Assembly (NCBI GenBank): GCA_035301285.1
Contig: DATGUN010000007.1
Coordinates: 124,001-188,000, forward strand
DNA length: 64,000 nt
Direction: 5' to 3'
Source: DATGUN01 sp035301285
GTDB lineage: Bacteria; Bacillota; Bacilli; Bacillales; Amphibacillaceae
A model generated the notes under the pieces. That model saw only the letters and a list, made by a program, of their open reading frames with translations, was not told the origin of the DNA and did no database searches. Below are positions 41,302 through 51,469 of the stretch, one piece after another. The number at the start of each line of letters is the position of its first letter. The first letter of the stretch is position 1. A program made the translations under genes and the position numbers.

Positions 41302-42171
41302 TCAGTTCGCTGGTAACCATTTATCCATATTTTTAAATTCCAATTTTTGGAAAACGCCTTGTACACGTTTTTCATCTAATTTCCACAATGCATCATCAAT
41401 GGCACATGCAATCGGTACATCACATTTGATTTCTGCTAATTGACGCGATAAATGAAGCATATCGATATCTTGGCTTATTTTCGTCTGGATTCCTTTGGGG
41501 AGTTCGTCGATATGATTCAAGAGCTCATCAATCGTTCCATATTCTTTAAGCAATTTTAAAGCAGTTTTTTCACCGATTTCTTTCACTCCTGGGTAATTAT
41601 CCGATGAGTCACCCATCAGTCCTTTTAGATCAATGATCTGTTTAGGCATGATCCCCTTTTTATCATAAAAGTTATCCTGACTGAAAACATCATAATTTCC
41701 TTGGCCTTTTCGCATGATGGCTACCTTAATTCCATCATCCACAAGTTGCAGCATATCCTGATCACCGGTTAAGATCATCACATCATCCTGCTTTTGAAAA
41801 AACGTTGCCAATGTCCCGATACAGTCATCAGCTTCATAGTTTTCAAGACCGATATTAGGCATATCGAATGCACTGACGACTTCTTTCACCAACTCGAATT
41901 GTGGGATGAGTTCTTCAGGCGGGTCATCACGATTCGCCTTATATCCTTCATAGAGTTCGGTTCGAAACGTTTTCTTTCCCATATCCCAACAGCAAATAAC
42001 GTGTGTCGGTTTAAATGTATCAACCGCATTCAATAAATACCGTAAAAATTGATAGACTCCATTAGTTGGTACCCCTTCACTTGTTTTCATGAAATGACCT
42101 CTGAATGCTGTCGCAAAAAAACCGCGAAACAATAAGGCCATACCATCCACTAACAAAATATTCTTTTTCAT
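41302..42171 (-). CDS. ypcP: 5'-3' exonuclease (PolI N-terminal type, YpcP)
   Basis: A 289-aa stand-alone 5' nuclease, like the exonuclease domain of DNA polymerase I. Metal-binding acidic clusters are visible in LLVDGMALLFRG, CCWDMGKKTFR and ENYEADDCIGTLA. MILTGDQDMLQLV and the helix-hairpin-helix DLKGLMGDSSDNYPGVKEIG follow. B. subtilis YpcP processes primers and flaps redundantly with PolA. ATG 42171 follows TGGAGGG. It is 14 nt after dynA, as in B. subtilis (ypbR-ypcP). Confidence 0.94.
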   Translation of the reverse strand: MKKNILLVDGMALLFRGFFATAFRGHFMKTSEGVPTNGVYQFLRYLLNAVDTFKPTHVICCWDMGKKTFRTELYEGYKANRDDPPEELIPQFELVKEVVSAFDMPNIGLENYEADDCIGTLATFFQKQDDVMILTGDQDMLQLVDDGIKVAIMRKGQGNYDVFSQDNFYDKKGIMPKQIIDLKGLMGDSSDNYPGVKEIGEKTALKLLKEYGTIDELLNHIDELPKGIQTKISQDIDMLHLSRQLAEIKCDVPIACAIDDALWKLDEKRVQGVFQKLEFKNMDKWLPAN

Positions 42172-42185
42172 AGATTTCCCTCCAG

Positions 42186-45100
42186 TCAAGAAAGTATCGC
42201 TTCTAGTTCCCGCTGTTTATGAATGATTTCCGTCTTATCGATTGTATCAGACAACATGGCGATATGATTCTTGACATGTTGTTCTACCTCTGCATTGAGA
42301 TCGGACGCAATCGATTGGACGGCGTCTGTCAATTGCAATCGATAGGTGTCGACCATGACATTCTGTTGATTCATGACATAATCATGGATGACTGGCTTTA
42401 ATACAGCATACAATGCTTCTTTAAATGATTCCTTTTCATTTTTCACAAAGAAGGATCGCGTTCCTTTATACATTGAGAATACACTATGGAAAATTTTTAT
42501 ATCCAGGTCATTAAATGCACGCCCGAATGCTGGCGTTTCAAACTCTGATTTCTCAAGTTTGGGTAGTGAAAATGCATTGCTAATGGCTTGCGCATGTTGT
42601 GAAATCCCTTCATAGAAATCATCCAATAATGTTTGGATATAGGCTTCCACCCTTAGTGACACAGCCTGTATTTCCTGAAACAATTCAAAACGAACATCGT
42701 TCAAGAGATGGTGTAAGCTTTTTTCCAATTGTTTTTGCCCCGCTTTTCCAGATTCTGTAATCGACGTGGGGTTAAAAGCGTTTTTGAACAAATCATGAAA
42801 TGCGATATCCATACGTTCTTGGACATAGTATAGTTGCTTTTCTATTTTTTGCACAAGTTGCTGTTCCATTACGGATGTCTTTTGATTGTTGACTAATTCC
42901 TGGAATGCTTCTTGTTCATGATGAAGTGCCGCCTGTTTGGCCGTTTTTTCTTCCTGATTCAATTCCACATTTTCAAGATAGGATTCAACAGCCTGGTAGA
43001 CACGCTTGATGTCATGGATAGCTGATTGTATTGACAGTGCGGGTAAATCATGACTGATGAATTCATGAAACATATCCTCGAAATGACGCATACTTTCAGG
43101 CAATACCGTTTTTTTCTGTTTGTTTAGGAGCGCCTGTTTGCTGGACAATGGAAAAACAGTCGGAAATCTGATGCCAAGTGCGGTTAATTGCTCATGTACA
43201 TAACGCTCAACCAACTTTAAGTCTGCGTCACTCCGAGCAAGATCGACTGCGTTGAGAATAAAGAACATCTTATCCAGTTGAAAAACATCTTTGACCCGTC
43301 CAAGCTGCATCAAAAAGGCTTTATCCGCACGTGATAGGGCATGGTTATAATATGTGACATAAAAAATGGCATCTGCATGTTTAATATAATCAAAAGCAAC
43401 ATTCGTGTGGCGTCTATTTACAGAGTCAGCACCAGGCGTATCAACAAGCGTGACTCCCTCTTCCGTTAATGCACACTGATAATGAACATCGACCACTTCG
43501 AGAAAACATGAGACAGACTCGACTGTCAGATAGTCATCGAGCTCAGCCAGTGACAGACTTATCTGTTCACCAAGAAAAGATTGAGCGGATTGATAGCCCG
43601 TCAACAATGCCTGCAAATATGACCGATACACATCGCTTAACTCTGCATCATTCTGGATGCCATTCTTTTCAACCCATTGAATCAGTCCATCCAGTGTGTC
43701 TTCTTGTGGTGAATAATCCTCTACGACATCTTGAATATCATCCATTAAAGTAGATTCATCCTTGTATTGAACCAGGACCGATCCATGCGGATGGGTATCC
43801 GTTACCGGCAATATACGGTTGATGACAGCAGTTGTCGGCTGTGGTGATGATGGCAGGACACTTTCACCTAACAACGCATTGGCAAAAGACGACTTTCCTG
43901 CACTGAATGCACCGAATAAAGCAACGGTAATGTGGCGATCTTGCAATTTGGATTGTTTACGGACCAATTCATTACGATAGGATTGAAACCCAGGTAGATT
44001 TGCAATGATTTCCTTTGTTCGTTCCAATGCATCAACGACGTGATCGACATTGAATGAAGCAGCCACATTATCTGCAACCATATGTTCTTCAACCGGCATT
44101 GTGCCGTGCTGTTCGCTTAAAGGCTCATGGGCCATTGCATCCGTTGAAATCGATTCATTCCTTTCAATCATATCATCTTTTTCGATGAATGCGGATTCCT
44201 CTTCAGTGACCTCGATGGGTTCAAGCGCCTTGTTAATATCAGCTGTCTTCTCATGATATGTTTTTGTTAAAGCCGCTTGCCATTCACGTTTTTCGAGTGC
44301 ATCACGAATACGTTTTTCTTCACGTTGTTCGTTTTCCATTTCATCTTGTATTCTATTGATCAACGTATTATATAACGTATCTAAAAAAGGTTGTGTGTTC
44401 ATTTTGAACCGCTTTTTCACATCAGATGCGACATCATCTGTATACTTCAACACGTAATTTCCATTCACCTTTGCACCTGTTTTTAATTGATTGTGCAAAT
44501 CATCTTTTGAATACTTAAGTGATAAGTGATTCGTTTTATCCATCAATCCTGTATCATGAATGGCGTTCTCTGTTAACAGAGACTGGAATTTATCCCGTAT
44601 TTTCCATTGGATGGTTGCCTGGATGGATTCATTTAAATCAGCCAAAAAATCTTCGGTCCGTTTTTGTCTTTCGTCATCTGTTTTTTTCTTGCTGTTAAAA
44701 ATACCGACTTTAAAATCGTTTTGCTGTGATTCCAGAAACGCTTCTGCTTTATCACGTAAAGTTGCAGGCATGACATAAGCATTTCTCAATGATGATTTGA
44801 GGGCCGTTTGAAAGGAATCATATACGTGCTCTGGCCATCGTGCGAGTTCTTTGAGATCTGTTTGCACCTCTTCCAGCGATTGTGCATCAACATCCGGTAT
44901 ATCACCAATTTCCGCTTTATTTTTTTCATAATTCGATTGCAAGAAAGTTTTGTGATCCTCTATGACTTGAACAAATGAACGTTCTATTGTCTTTTCGGAT
45001 TCATCCCATGTCTGCATGAAATCAAATATCATTTGTTTTGACTGGTTAAATTGATTATATGACAAATCCTTTTCAAGCATGGATGTATAAAACAGATGCT

Positions 45101-45806
45101 GAGGGCGAACATGCCATTGATCAAACGTTTGTTTAACTTTTTCCTGGAACTGTGAGAAAGGGAGTTCTGAGTCATCATGTTTATCGACTTGATTGATGAT
45201 GATGAAAAAGGGGATCCCTATGCGCTGGATATGTTGCAAAAAATGCATATTTGCCTCGGACTGCACATGATTATAATCCATAATATAGACAAACAAATCG
45301 ACAAGATGCAATGACGACTCGGTAATAAGCCTATCTGCATCATCCGCTGCATCAATGCCCGGAGTATCATAGAGTGCCCATTTTTCGGGTATCGTCTGAT
45401 TGGATGTACTTATTTCTATCCGGGATATCGTTCCTTTTTTCATGCAGTAATCTTTAATCATGTCCATATCATATGGCTCGTTATATGTCTCTTTTTGCTT
45501 TTCATTGAAAAAGATCTTTACATTCCCTTCGCCAGATGTGATCCGGACGATGTTGGCGCTTGTTGGGATCGGGCTTTGCGGCAAAATGTCTTCATCCATG
45601 ATGGCATTAATGAATGATGATTTACCTGCAGAAAAATGACCGACAAAACTTATTGACTTTTGTTGATGACGGTACTTATCGTACAGATCTTTTATTTTAT
45701 ATGCATGATTATAATCACCGTTACGATACATGATATTATAAGCTGCAATCAGTTGATTGACATGTAATACCTTTTCTTGCATTGTCCCTGTTGTCACCGT
45801 ACACAT
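42186..45806 (-). CDS. dynA: Double dynamin-like GTPase DynA
   Basis: A 1206-aa membrane-remodelling GTPase with two complete dynamin modules in one chain. Module one: P-loop GHFSAGKSS (56-64), switch DTPGIDAADD, and NQVDKHDD for guanine. Module two: P-loop GAFSAGKSS (about residue 635), DTPGADSVN and NAVDLARSD. Long helical stalks follow each. In B. subtilis DynA (YpbR) fuses and repairs membranes after pore-forming stress or phage. ATG 45806 follows AAAGGAA closely; GTG 45797 or ATG 45782 are possible starts. It is probably co-transcribed with ypcP. Confidence 0.95.
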   Translation of the reverse strand: MCTVTTGTMQEKVLHVNQLIAAYNIMYRNGDYNHAYKIKDLYDKYRHQQKSISFVGHFSAGKSSFINAIMDEDILPQSPIPTSANIVRITSGEGNVKIFFNEKQKETYNEPYDMDMIKDYCMKKGTISRIEISTSNQTIPEKWALYDTPGIDAADDADRLITESSLHLVDLFVYIMDYNHVQSEANMHFLQHIQRIGIPFFIIINQVDKHDDSELPFSQFQEKVKQTFDQWHVRPQHLFYTSMLEKDLSYNQFNQSKQMIFDFMQTWDESEKTIERSFVQVIEDHKTFLQSNYEKNKAEIGDIPDVDAQSLEEVQTDLKELARWPEHVYDSFQTALKSSLRNAYVMPATLRDKAEAFLESQQNDFKVGIFNSKKKTDDERQKRTEDFLADLNESIQATIQWKIRDKFQSLLTENAIHDTGLMDKTNHLSLKYSKDDLHNQLKTGAKVNGNYVLKYTDDVASDVKKRFKMNTQPFLDTLYNTLINRIQDEMENEQREEKRIRDALEKREWQAALTKTYHEKTADINKALEPIEVTEEESAFIEKDDMIERNESISTDAMAHEPLSEQHGTMPVEEHMVADNVAASFNVDHVVDALERTKEIIANLPGFQSYRNELVRKQSKLQDRHITVALFGAFSAGKSSFANALLGESVLPSSPQPTTAVINRILPVTDTHPHGSVLVQYKDESTLMDDIQDVVEDYSPQEDTLDGLIQWVEKNGIQNDAELSDVYRSYLQALLTGYQSAQSFLGEQISLSLAELDDYLTVESVSCFLEVVDVHYQCALTEEGVTLVDTPGADSVNRRHTNVAFDYIKHADAIFYVTYYNHALSRADKAFLMQLGRVKDVFQLDKMFFILNAVDLARSDADLKLVERYVHEQLTALGIRFPTVFPLSSKQALLNKQKKTVLPESMRHFEDMFHEFISHDLPALSIQSAIHDIKRVYQAVESYLENVELNQEEKTAKQAALHHEQEAFQELVNNQKTSVMEQQLVQKIEKQLYYVQERMDIAFHDLFKNAFNPTSITESGKAGQKQLEKSLHHLLNDVRFELFQEIQAVSLRVEAYIQTLLDDFYEGISQHAQAISNAFSLPKLEKSEFETPAFGRAFNDLDIKIFHSVFSMYKGTRSFFVKNEKESFKEALYAVLKPVIHDYVMNQQNVMVDTYRLQLTDAVQSIASDLNAEVEQHVKNHIAMLSDTIDKTEIIHKQRELEAILS

Positions 45807-45883
45807 TTCCTTTCATAATACAATCTCATCTTACATCCCATTATACGGAATATAACGTACTTTAGCCACACAGAAATACAATA

Positions 45884-45912
45884 GTACCCCTTTCCGGTCA
45901 AAGAGGTACCAT
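45884..45912 (-). terminator. Weak stem-loop between the CBS gene and dynA
   Basis: On the minus strand GGTACCTCTTT and AAAGGGGTAC can pair with wobble pairs. The downstream T-content is modest (TATTGTATTT). Confidence 0.45.
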
Positions 45913-45925
45913 GATTGCTGATGGC

Positions 45926-46399
45926 TCACTTGTTTTGCGCTATCTTGATAAGCTGTGTGGATATAAACCGGATCATATCCCCCCGACTGACGACACCGAT
46001 AACTTTATAATCATCATCAACGACAGGGAGCTTTTTAAAATGATATTTGGATAAAATATGCAATGCTTTTTCAATATCATCATCCGGTTGAACCGTTTGC
46101 AGTCCTTTTTTTCGCATGAAATCATCAACCCGGTGATCCATCGAGTATTCCAGTTTATTTTGTAGATTTTCTTTTTCGGACACCATTACAAGCGAGAACA
46201 TATCATATACAGTCCGGCTTTTGGGGTGTAAGTAACGGATGATGTCACCATCACTGATGATCCCCAAGAGTGTATTGTCTTCCTTGACAATCGGCACACC
46301 ACCGATATGATTGGATACCAACGTTTCCAATAACTGTGTGATTGTCGTATCTTTGTCAACCGTAATGACGTCTGTAATCATAAAATCTTTTATTTTCAT
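45926..46399 (-). CDS. Protein with a CBS domain pair
   Basis: A 157-aa stand-alone Bateman module: first CBS repeat MKIKDFMITDVITVDKDTTI to SDGDIIRYL, second VDDFMRKKGLQTVQPDDD to VSRGDMIRFIS. Such modules bind adenine nucleotides (AMP, ATP, SAM or c-di-AMP) and sense energy or second messengers; the ligand here is unknown. No effector domain is fused. It stands alone between the leucine operon and dynA. Confidence 0.88.
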   Translation of the reverse strand: MKIKDFMITDVITVDKDTTITQLLETLVSNHIGGVPIVKEDNTLLGIISDGDIIRYLHPKSRTVYDMFSLVMVSEKENLQNKLEYSMDHRVDDFMRKKGLQTVQPDDDIEKALHILSKYHFKKLPVVDDDYKVIGVVSRGDMIRFISTQLIKIAQNK

Positions 46400-46514
46400 G
46401 GTTTCACCTTTTTTCTTTATGGGATTATCATTAGTATAAATAAAATCAGGATAAATAACAATTTTTGCAGGTTAAAGTTTACATAATATACTTATGGTAA
46501 ACTAAGATGCCTGA

Positions 46515-46561
46515 TATGTAAAAAGCCAAAGAAAATGAAAATCCCATTTCCTTTGGCTTCT
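46515..46561 (-). terminator. Terminator of the yng leucine-degradation operon
   Basis: On the minus strand GAAGCCAAAGGAAATG pairs with CATTTTCTTTGGCTT with one bulge, followed by TTTTACA. It begins right at the yngE stop. Confidence 0.87.
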
Positions 46562-46563
46562 TT

Positions 46564-48093
46564 CTAAACTGGATATACTCCATGCTTTCGTTCGGTAAAT
46601 GTTACATTCTTGTTTTGGTAAATGTTAAATCGCTCAACCAATTCTTCCCTCAATTTTTCCGGTTCTACAACGGCATCAATAACCATTTCCGAGGCCAGAC
46701 GGTAAACATCGATATTATCTTTATACTCGGCCTGTTTATCTTGGATGAATGCCTCTCTTTCCTCCTCTGGCAATTCAGCGATTTTATTCGCATACACTGC
46801 ATTCACGGCGGCTTCGGGTCCCATGACGGCAATTTGGGCTGTCGGTAATGCCAGGCAACAATCCGGTTCAAACGCCGGCCCGGCCATCGCGTAGAGTCCT
46901 GCTCCATATGCCTTCCGGACGATCACAGAGATTTTAGGCACTGTCGCCTCACTCATGGCAGCAAGCATTTTCGCTCCGTGTCTGATAATACCTGCCTGTT
47001 CCACCTTTGTCCCGATCATGAATCCAGGGACATCTGAAAGGAAAAGAAGCGGGATATTGAAAGCATCACATAATTGAATGAATTTAGCCGATTTATCCGC
47101 AGAATCGGGGAATAATACCCCGCCTTTCATACGTGGCTGATTGGCAATGATACCCACCGATTTTCCATTGATTCTTGCCAAACCTGTAATGATCTCTGGT
47201 GCAAATTTTTTCTTGATTTCACAAAAGCTATCAGCATCGATTAAATGTTTGATAAAGTCTTTCATGTTGAATGGCGCATTTTGATTCTCAGGTATCAGTT
47301 CAGTGATTGTTTTTTTGACCTCGCCTATTTCTTTTGCGTTCATAATACGTGGTTTTTCGCGGAAATTTGCCGGAAAATAGCTTAGATACTGCTGTGTATA
47401 TTTAATGGCTTCTTCTTCTGATTTTACCAGGACATCCCCACATCCAGAAACGGAACAGTGCATTTTGGCACCACCCATTTCCTCCAAACTCACTTTTTCG
47501 CCAATCACTTTTTCCGCCATCCTCGGTGACCCAAGATACATTGAGGCATTGCCATCAACCATAATGACGATATCGCAGAATGCAGGTATGTAGGCACCAC
47601 CTGCGGCTGACGGACCAAATAACAAACAGACTTGCGGTACACGGCCAGATAATTTAATCTGATTATGGAAAATCCTGCCTGCACCACGTCTTCCAGGAAA
47701 CATTTCAATCTGATCGGTAATCCGTGCTCCTGCCGAATCGACTAAATACAACATCGGGATTTCCAAATCCAATGCGGTTTCTTGAATACGGATTATTTTT
47801 TCAACCGTTCGCTTTCCCCATGATCCCGCTTTGACTGTCGAATCATTCGCCATCACACATACCTGTTGATTGTTGATCGTTCCAATACCTGTCACAACAC
47901 CATCTGATGGAAGCGAATCGTCCATGCAATTTGCAAAAAAAGCATCCTCAACTTCCATATGATCATCAAACAATAATTCCAGGCGTTTTCTGACAAACAA
48001 TTTCCCTTTTGCTTCATTTTTTTGATGATATTTTTCCTTGCCACCCGTTTCGATTTTTTGAATACGTTCCTGTAAATCTTGTACATATGACAT
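46564..48093 (-). CDS. yngE: Acyl-CoA carboxylase carboxyltransferase (methylcrotonyl-CoA type)
   Basis: A 509-aa biotin-dependent carboxyltransferase (beta subunit) with the two crotonase-like halves typical of MCC/PCC: LVDSAGARITDQIEMFPG and GPSAAGGAYIPAFCDIV in the first half, VPGFMIGTKVEQAGIIRHGAK and AYGAGLYAMAG in the second. In this operon it should carboxylate 3-methylcrotonyl-CoA with YngHA/YngHB. It is the last gene; ATG 48093 follows GGAGG by 9 nt. Confidence 0.93.
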   Translation of the reverse strand: MSYVQDLQERIQKIETGGKEKYHQKNEAKGKLFVRKRLELLFDDHMEVEDAFFANCMDDSLPSDGVVTGIGTINNQQVCVMANDSTVKAGSWGKRTVEKIIRIQETALDLEIPMLYLVDSAGARITDQIEMFPGRRGAGRIFHNQIKLSGRVPQVCLLFGPSAAGGAYIPAFCDIVIMVDGNASMYLGSPRMAEKVIGEKVSLEEMGGAKMHCSVSGCGDVLVKSEEEAIKYTQQYLSYFPANFREKPRIMNAKEIGEVKKTITELIPENQNAPFNMKDFIKHLIDADSFCEIKKKFAPEIITGLARINGKSVGIIANQPRMKGGVLFPDSADKSAKFIQLCDAFNIPLLFLSDVPGFMIGTKVEQAGIIRHGAKMLAAMSEATVPKISVIVRKAYGAGLYAMAGPAFEPDCCLALPTAQIAVMGPEAAVNAVYANKIAELPEEEREAFIQDKQAEYKDNIDVYRLASEMVIDAVVEPEKLREELVERFNIYQNKNVTFTERKHGVYPV

Positions 48094-48113
48094 AAATAGT
48101 GTTCCTCCTTCAC

Positions 48114-48896
48114 TTACTTTCCTCGATAGTCGGGCTTGCGTTTTTCCTGAAAAGCAATAAGACCTTCCATACGATCTTCCGTGGGGATTGTTTCTTTATA
48201 ACATTGACGTTCAAAAATAAGCGCATTTTGAAGCGCCATTTCCGATCCATGGTTGACGGCGGTTTTAGCCTGCCTTAGTGCGATAGGACCATTAGCTGCA
48301 ATCTTCCTTGCTAACTGTAATGCACTTTCTAGCAAATCGTCCGTATTGAGCATTTCGTCTATAAGGCCGACTTCTAAACCTTCCTCTGCTGAGAGCGCAG
48401 TCGCGCTGAAAATCATTTTCTTTGCTTTCCCCATACCGATCAATCGAGGAAGACGCTGTGTACCGCCTGCTCCCGGAATGATTGCCAATGATGTTTCCGT
48501 TAACCCCATTTTACTATGAGAAGCAGCCAGACGGATATCACATCCCAACGCCAACTCCAGTCCACCTCCGAAAGCTGCCCCATTTATGAGTGCAATGACG
48601 GGCATTTTCATCCTTTCGATGGTCGAGACAACATCACCGATTTGTTCGACACAACCGATCACTTCTGCATCGGGCATTCCTTTTCGTTCTTTCAGATCAG
48701 CTCCCGCGCAGAATGCTTTTGTTCCTGAACCAGTCAGTATCGTGCAATGAATGGAAGAATCTTCATCGATATCCTTGATAACAGTATATAATTCCGATAG
48801 TAATGCCCGTGACAAAGCATTTCTGGCAGCGGGTCTGTTTAATGTCACTACAGCAATATGGTTATCGACTGTCTTTACATCTATAAGTGAAGCCAT
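48114..48896 (-). CDS. yngF: Enoyl-CoA hydratase (methylglutaconyl-CoA hydratase)
   Basis: A 260-aa crotonase. The oxyanion-hole segments are AFCAGADLKERKG and NGAAFGGGLELALGCDIR, and the catalytic Glu region is ETSLAIIPGAGGTQRLPR. In the leucine pathway it hydrates 3-methylglutaconyl-CoA to HMG-CoA. The start is ATG 48896, 8 nt after AGGAG; a GTG two codons earlier is too near. It lies 11 bp after yngG. Confidence 0.93.
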   Translation of the reverse strand: MASLIDVKTVDNHIAVVTLNRPAARNALSRALLSELYTVIKDIDEDSSIHCTILTGSGTKAFCAGADLKERKGMPDAEVIGCVEQIGDVVSTIERMKMPVIALINGAAFGGGLELALGCDIRLAASHSKMGLTETSLAIIPGAGGTQRLPRLIGMGKAKKMIFSATALSAEEGLEVGLIDEMLNTDDLLESALQLARKIAANGPIALRQAKTAVNHGSEMALQNALIFERQCYKETIPTEDRMEGLIAFQEKRKPDYRGK

Positions 48897-48907
48897 AATC
48901 ACTTCTC

Positions 48908-49807
48908 CTATCGTTCTTTTTTAATAATATTCATCTGGTGGCTCGACAGATTATCCACATACTTCTCGATATATAAAGCAGCTTCCAACATTTTATCAGC
49001 ATCGATGCCTGTCTTGATTCCCATTCGATTGATCATATATAGCAAATCGTCGGTCGCAAGATTACCTGTCGCCCCTTTGGCATATGGACAGCCTCCAAGC
49101 CCTCCGATGGCACTATCAAATTTCTGAATCCCGAACGCCATTGACATAAGGACATTCGCCAAAGCAGTACCTCTGGTATTGTGAAAATGCATGGCAATCT
49201 TCTCTTTTGGAAAGTAATCTAATAACTTCTCCAGGACATGATAGACTTGAGCGGGATCTGCGACACCAATCGTATCCCCGATGGAAAGTTCATCAACTCC
49301 CATTGAAAATAAACGGTCACACACATCGATGACGTCATTGATATCGATATCCCCTTCATAGGGACATCCGAATACTGTCGAAACATAACCTCTTACAAGC
49401 TTATTCGACTGTTTCGCACCCCTTGCGACGGACTCCAGTACAGGATAAGTATCCATTATGGACTTATTGATGTTTTTCCGGTTATGTGTCTCACTCGCAG
49501 ACAAAAAGAGACATACATCATCAATATCTACATCCAATGCACGTTCCAATCCTTTTTCATTGGGAACCAAAGCGGCGTAAGTCACATCCGGGTTACGTTT
49601 TATCCGCTTGAAGACATCTGTTGCATCCTTCAGCTGGGGAACCCATTTCGGGTGTACAAATGATGAGACCTCAATATAAGAAACGCCTGTTTCAGAAAGC
49701 ATATCGATCCACTGTAATTTCGCTTCCGTGGGAACCATATCACTTTCATTTTGAAGACCATCACGGGGTCCTACTTCCTTAATTGTAATTTCTTCTGGAA
49801 AGTTCAA
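48908..49807 (-). CDS. yngG: Hydroxymethylglutaryl-CoA lyase
   Basis: A 299-aa TIM-barrel lyase that splits HMG-CoA to acetoacetate and acetyl-CoA. The opening VGPRDGLQNE carries the metal-binding/catalytic Arg-Asp pair. HFHNTRGTAL holds the metal histidines, and GLGGCPYAKGATGN the catalytic cysteine loop. Translation starts at TTG 49807 behind GGGAGAGGG. It is the final enzyme of leucine degradation in this operon. Confidence 0.95.
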   Translation of the reverse strand: MNFPEEITIKEVGPRDGLQNESDMVPTEAKLQWIDMLSETGVSYIEVSSFVHPKWVPQLKDATDVFKRIKRNPDVTYAALVPNEKGLERALDVDIDDVCLFLSASETHNRKNINKSIMDTYPVLESVARGAKQSNKLVRGYVSTVFGCPYEGDIDINDVIDVCDRLFSMGVDELSIGDTIGVADPAQVYHVLEKLLDYFPKEKIAMHFHNTRGTALANVLMSMAFGIQKFDSAIGGLGGCPYAKGATGNLATDDLLYMINRMGIKTGIDADKMLEAALYIEKYVDNLSSHQMNIIKKER

Positions 49808-49824
49808 GCCAAACCCTCTCCCTT

Positions 49825-50037
49825 TTATTCGATGATAGCAAGTGTATCGCCTTCATTTACGAAGTCGCCTTCCTTTACCTTAATTTCTTTTACGGTTCCA
49901 TCATCTTCAGCCGGAATCGGAATTTCCATTTTCATCGATTCAAGAATAACGATATCTTGATCCTCTTCAACTGTCTCCCCTTCTTCAACTACAATCTTCC
50001 AAACGTTTCCTGCCATTGATGCTTTTATTTCATCCAT
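49825..50037 (-). CDS. yngHB: Biotin carboxyl carrier protein (biotin/lipoyl attachment)
   Basis: A 70-aa stand-alone carrier. The biotinylated lysine is in ESMKMEI, at the hairpin tip of the barrel, flanked by GETVEEDQDIV and the closing GDFVNEGDTLAII. It carries CO2 between YngHA and YngE. ATG 50037 is 7 nt after GGAGG; ATG 50043 is too near. BirA at 8.7 kb is the likely modifying enzyme. Confidence 0.93.
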   Translation of the reverse strand: MDEIKASMAGNVWKIVVEEGETVEEDQDIVILESMKMEIPIPAEDDGTVKEIKVKEGDFVNEGDTLAIIE

Positions 50038-50080
50038 TTTCATTCCTCCTAGAAAAATTTATTTTCGTGATTTATGCCCC

Positions 50081-51430
50081 TTATTTCAATGACGGTAGAT
50101 AATATTCATCGATAAAAGCGGTTGTTGTACGACCAGATAGAAACACGTCATTGCCGATTATATTCTCGAGCATCGGAATATTCGTTTTGATACCTTCTAC
50201 CCGATAGGAAGCCAGTGCCTCTTTCATACGTGTAATGGCCTCATCTCGTGTTGTGCCGGATACAATCAGTTTTCCAATCATCGGATCATAAAAAGGTGTC
50301 ACTTCCATATCACTTTCAACTGTCACTTCATTCCGTATATGATTTCCTTGAGGTAATTCAAATTTTGAAATATGACCCGGTGATGGGAAAAATGTTTTGG
50401 GATCTTCCGCATATATACGTGCTTCTATAGCATGGCCTTGCCTGGAAATAGACTTTTGGTCAAAAGGCAATGCCCTGCCATTTGCAATATGTACTTGCAA
50501 TTTGACGATATCAACACCCGTTATTTCCTCTGTGACTGGATGTTCCACTTGTATACGTGTATTCATCTCCAAGAAATAATAGTTTTCATCCTCATCAACC
50601 AAAAATTCAATCGTGCCGGCACTCGTATATGTCAATGTTTCAGCAGCCTGTACCGCAGCAGCGCACATATCCTGTCTCGTCTTTTCCGAGATGAACGGTG
50701 AAGGAGCCTCTTCAATCACTTTTTGATGACGTCGTTGAACCGAGCATTCTCGATCATATAAATGAATGACGTTGCCCTGGGAATCAGCAATCACTTGAAT
50801 TTCAACATGATGGGCATTTTCAACTTTTTTCTCCAGGAACATGGCCCCATCCCCAAATAGGTTTTCTGCGCGCTTTGAATGACTCGCAAATACGGTCGTC
50901 AGTTCTTTTTCATCACGGACGACTTGCATGCCAATTCCACCACCACCCGCGGACGCCTTAAGCATAATAGGATAGCCGATATCATTGGCAGATACGATTG
51001 CTTCTTCTACCGTCCCAACAGCATTTTCCGTTCCAGGTACAACCGGAACGCCTGCCTTCTGCATTGTTTTTCTTGCCGCAATTTTATCTCCCATCTTTTC
51101 AATGACATCACTTGTCGGTCCTATGAAAGTGAATCCCTCTTCTGTACAGCGCTTGCAAAAACTTGCATTCTCACTTAAAAAACCGTAACCAGGATGTATC
51201 GCATCCACTTTCGCTTCATGGGCAATTTCCAATAGTTTATCTACATTCAAATAACTATCCTGCACGCGTGAAGGGCCTAATAAATAGCTTTCATCCGCCA
51301 TTTGTACAAACGGTGAATAACGATCTGCCTCAGAATAAACTGCCACTGTTTGTATATCCATTTCCTGACATGTACGCATCACTCTCGAAGCAATCTCGCC
51401 TCGATTCGCTATCAATATCTTTGTAATCAT
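50081..51430 (-). CDS. yngHA: Biotin carboxylase subunit of acyl-CoA carboxylase
   Basis: A 449-aa ATP-grasp enzyme that carboxylates biotin on YngHB. ILIANRGEIASRVMRTCQE opens the pre-ATP-grasp domain, and the glycine-rich ATP lid is KASAGGGGIGMQVV. The active site is EMNTRIQVEHPVTEEITGVD. The length equals AccC. Operon context makes it the methylcrotonyl-CoA carboxylase partner rather than the housekeeping acetyl-CoA carboxylase subunit. Confidence 0.94.
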   Translation of the reverse strand: MITKILIANRGEIASRVMRTCQEMDIQTVAVYSEADRYSPFVQMADESYLLGPSRVQDSYLNVDKLLEIAHEAKVDAIHPGYGFLSENASFCKRCTEEGFTFIGPTSDVIEKMGDKIAARKTMQKAGVPVVPGTENAVGTVEEAIVSANDIGYPIMLKASAGGGGIGMQVVRDEKELTTVFASHSKRAENLFGDGAMFLEKKVENAHHVEIQVIADSQGNVIHLYDRECSVQRRHQKVIEEAPSPFISEKTRQDMCAAAVQAAETLTYTSAGTIEFLVDEDENYYFLEMNTRIQVEHPVTEEITGVDIVKLQVHIANGRALPFDQKSISRQGHAIEARIYAEDPKTFFPSPGHISKFELPQGNHIRNEVTVESDMEVTPFYDPMIGKLIVSGTTRDEAITRMKEALASYRVEGIKTNIPMLENIIGNDVFLSGRTTTAFIDEYYLPSLK

Positions 51431-51469
51431 ATATTCACTCCTACCATGGTAAATCTGAAACGCGTTCCT

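Noticed and set aside
48908..48926. Missing stop or frameshift between yngG and yngF
   Set aside because: Both frames are intact, and the 11-bp gap has a normal ribosome site.
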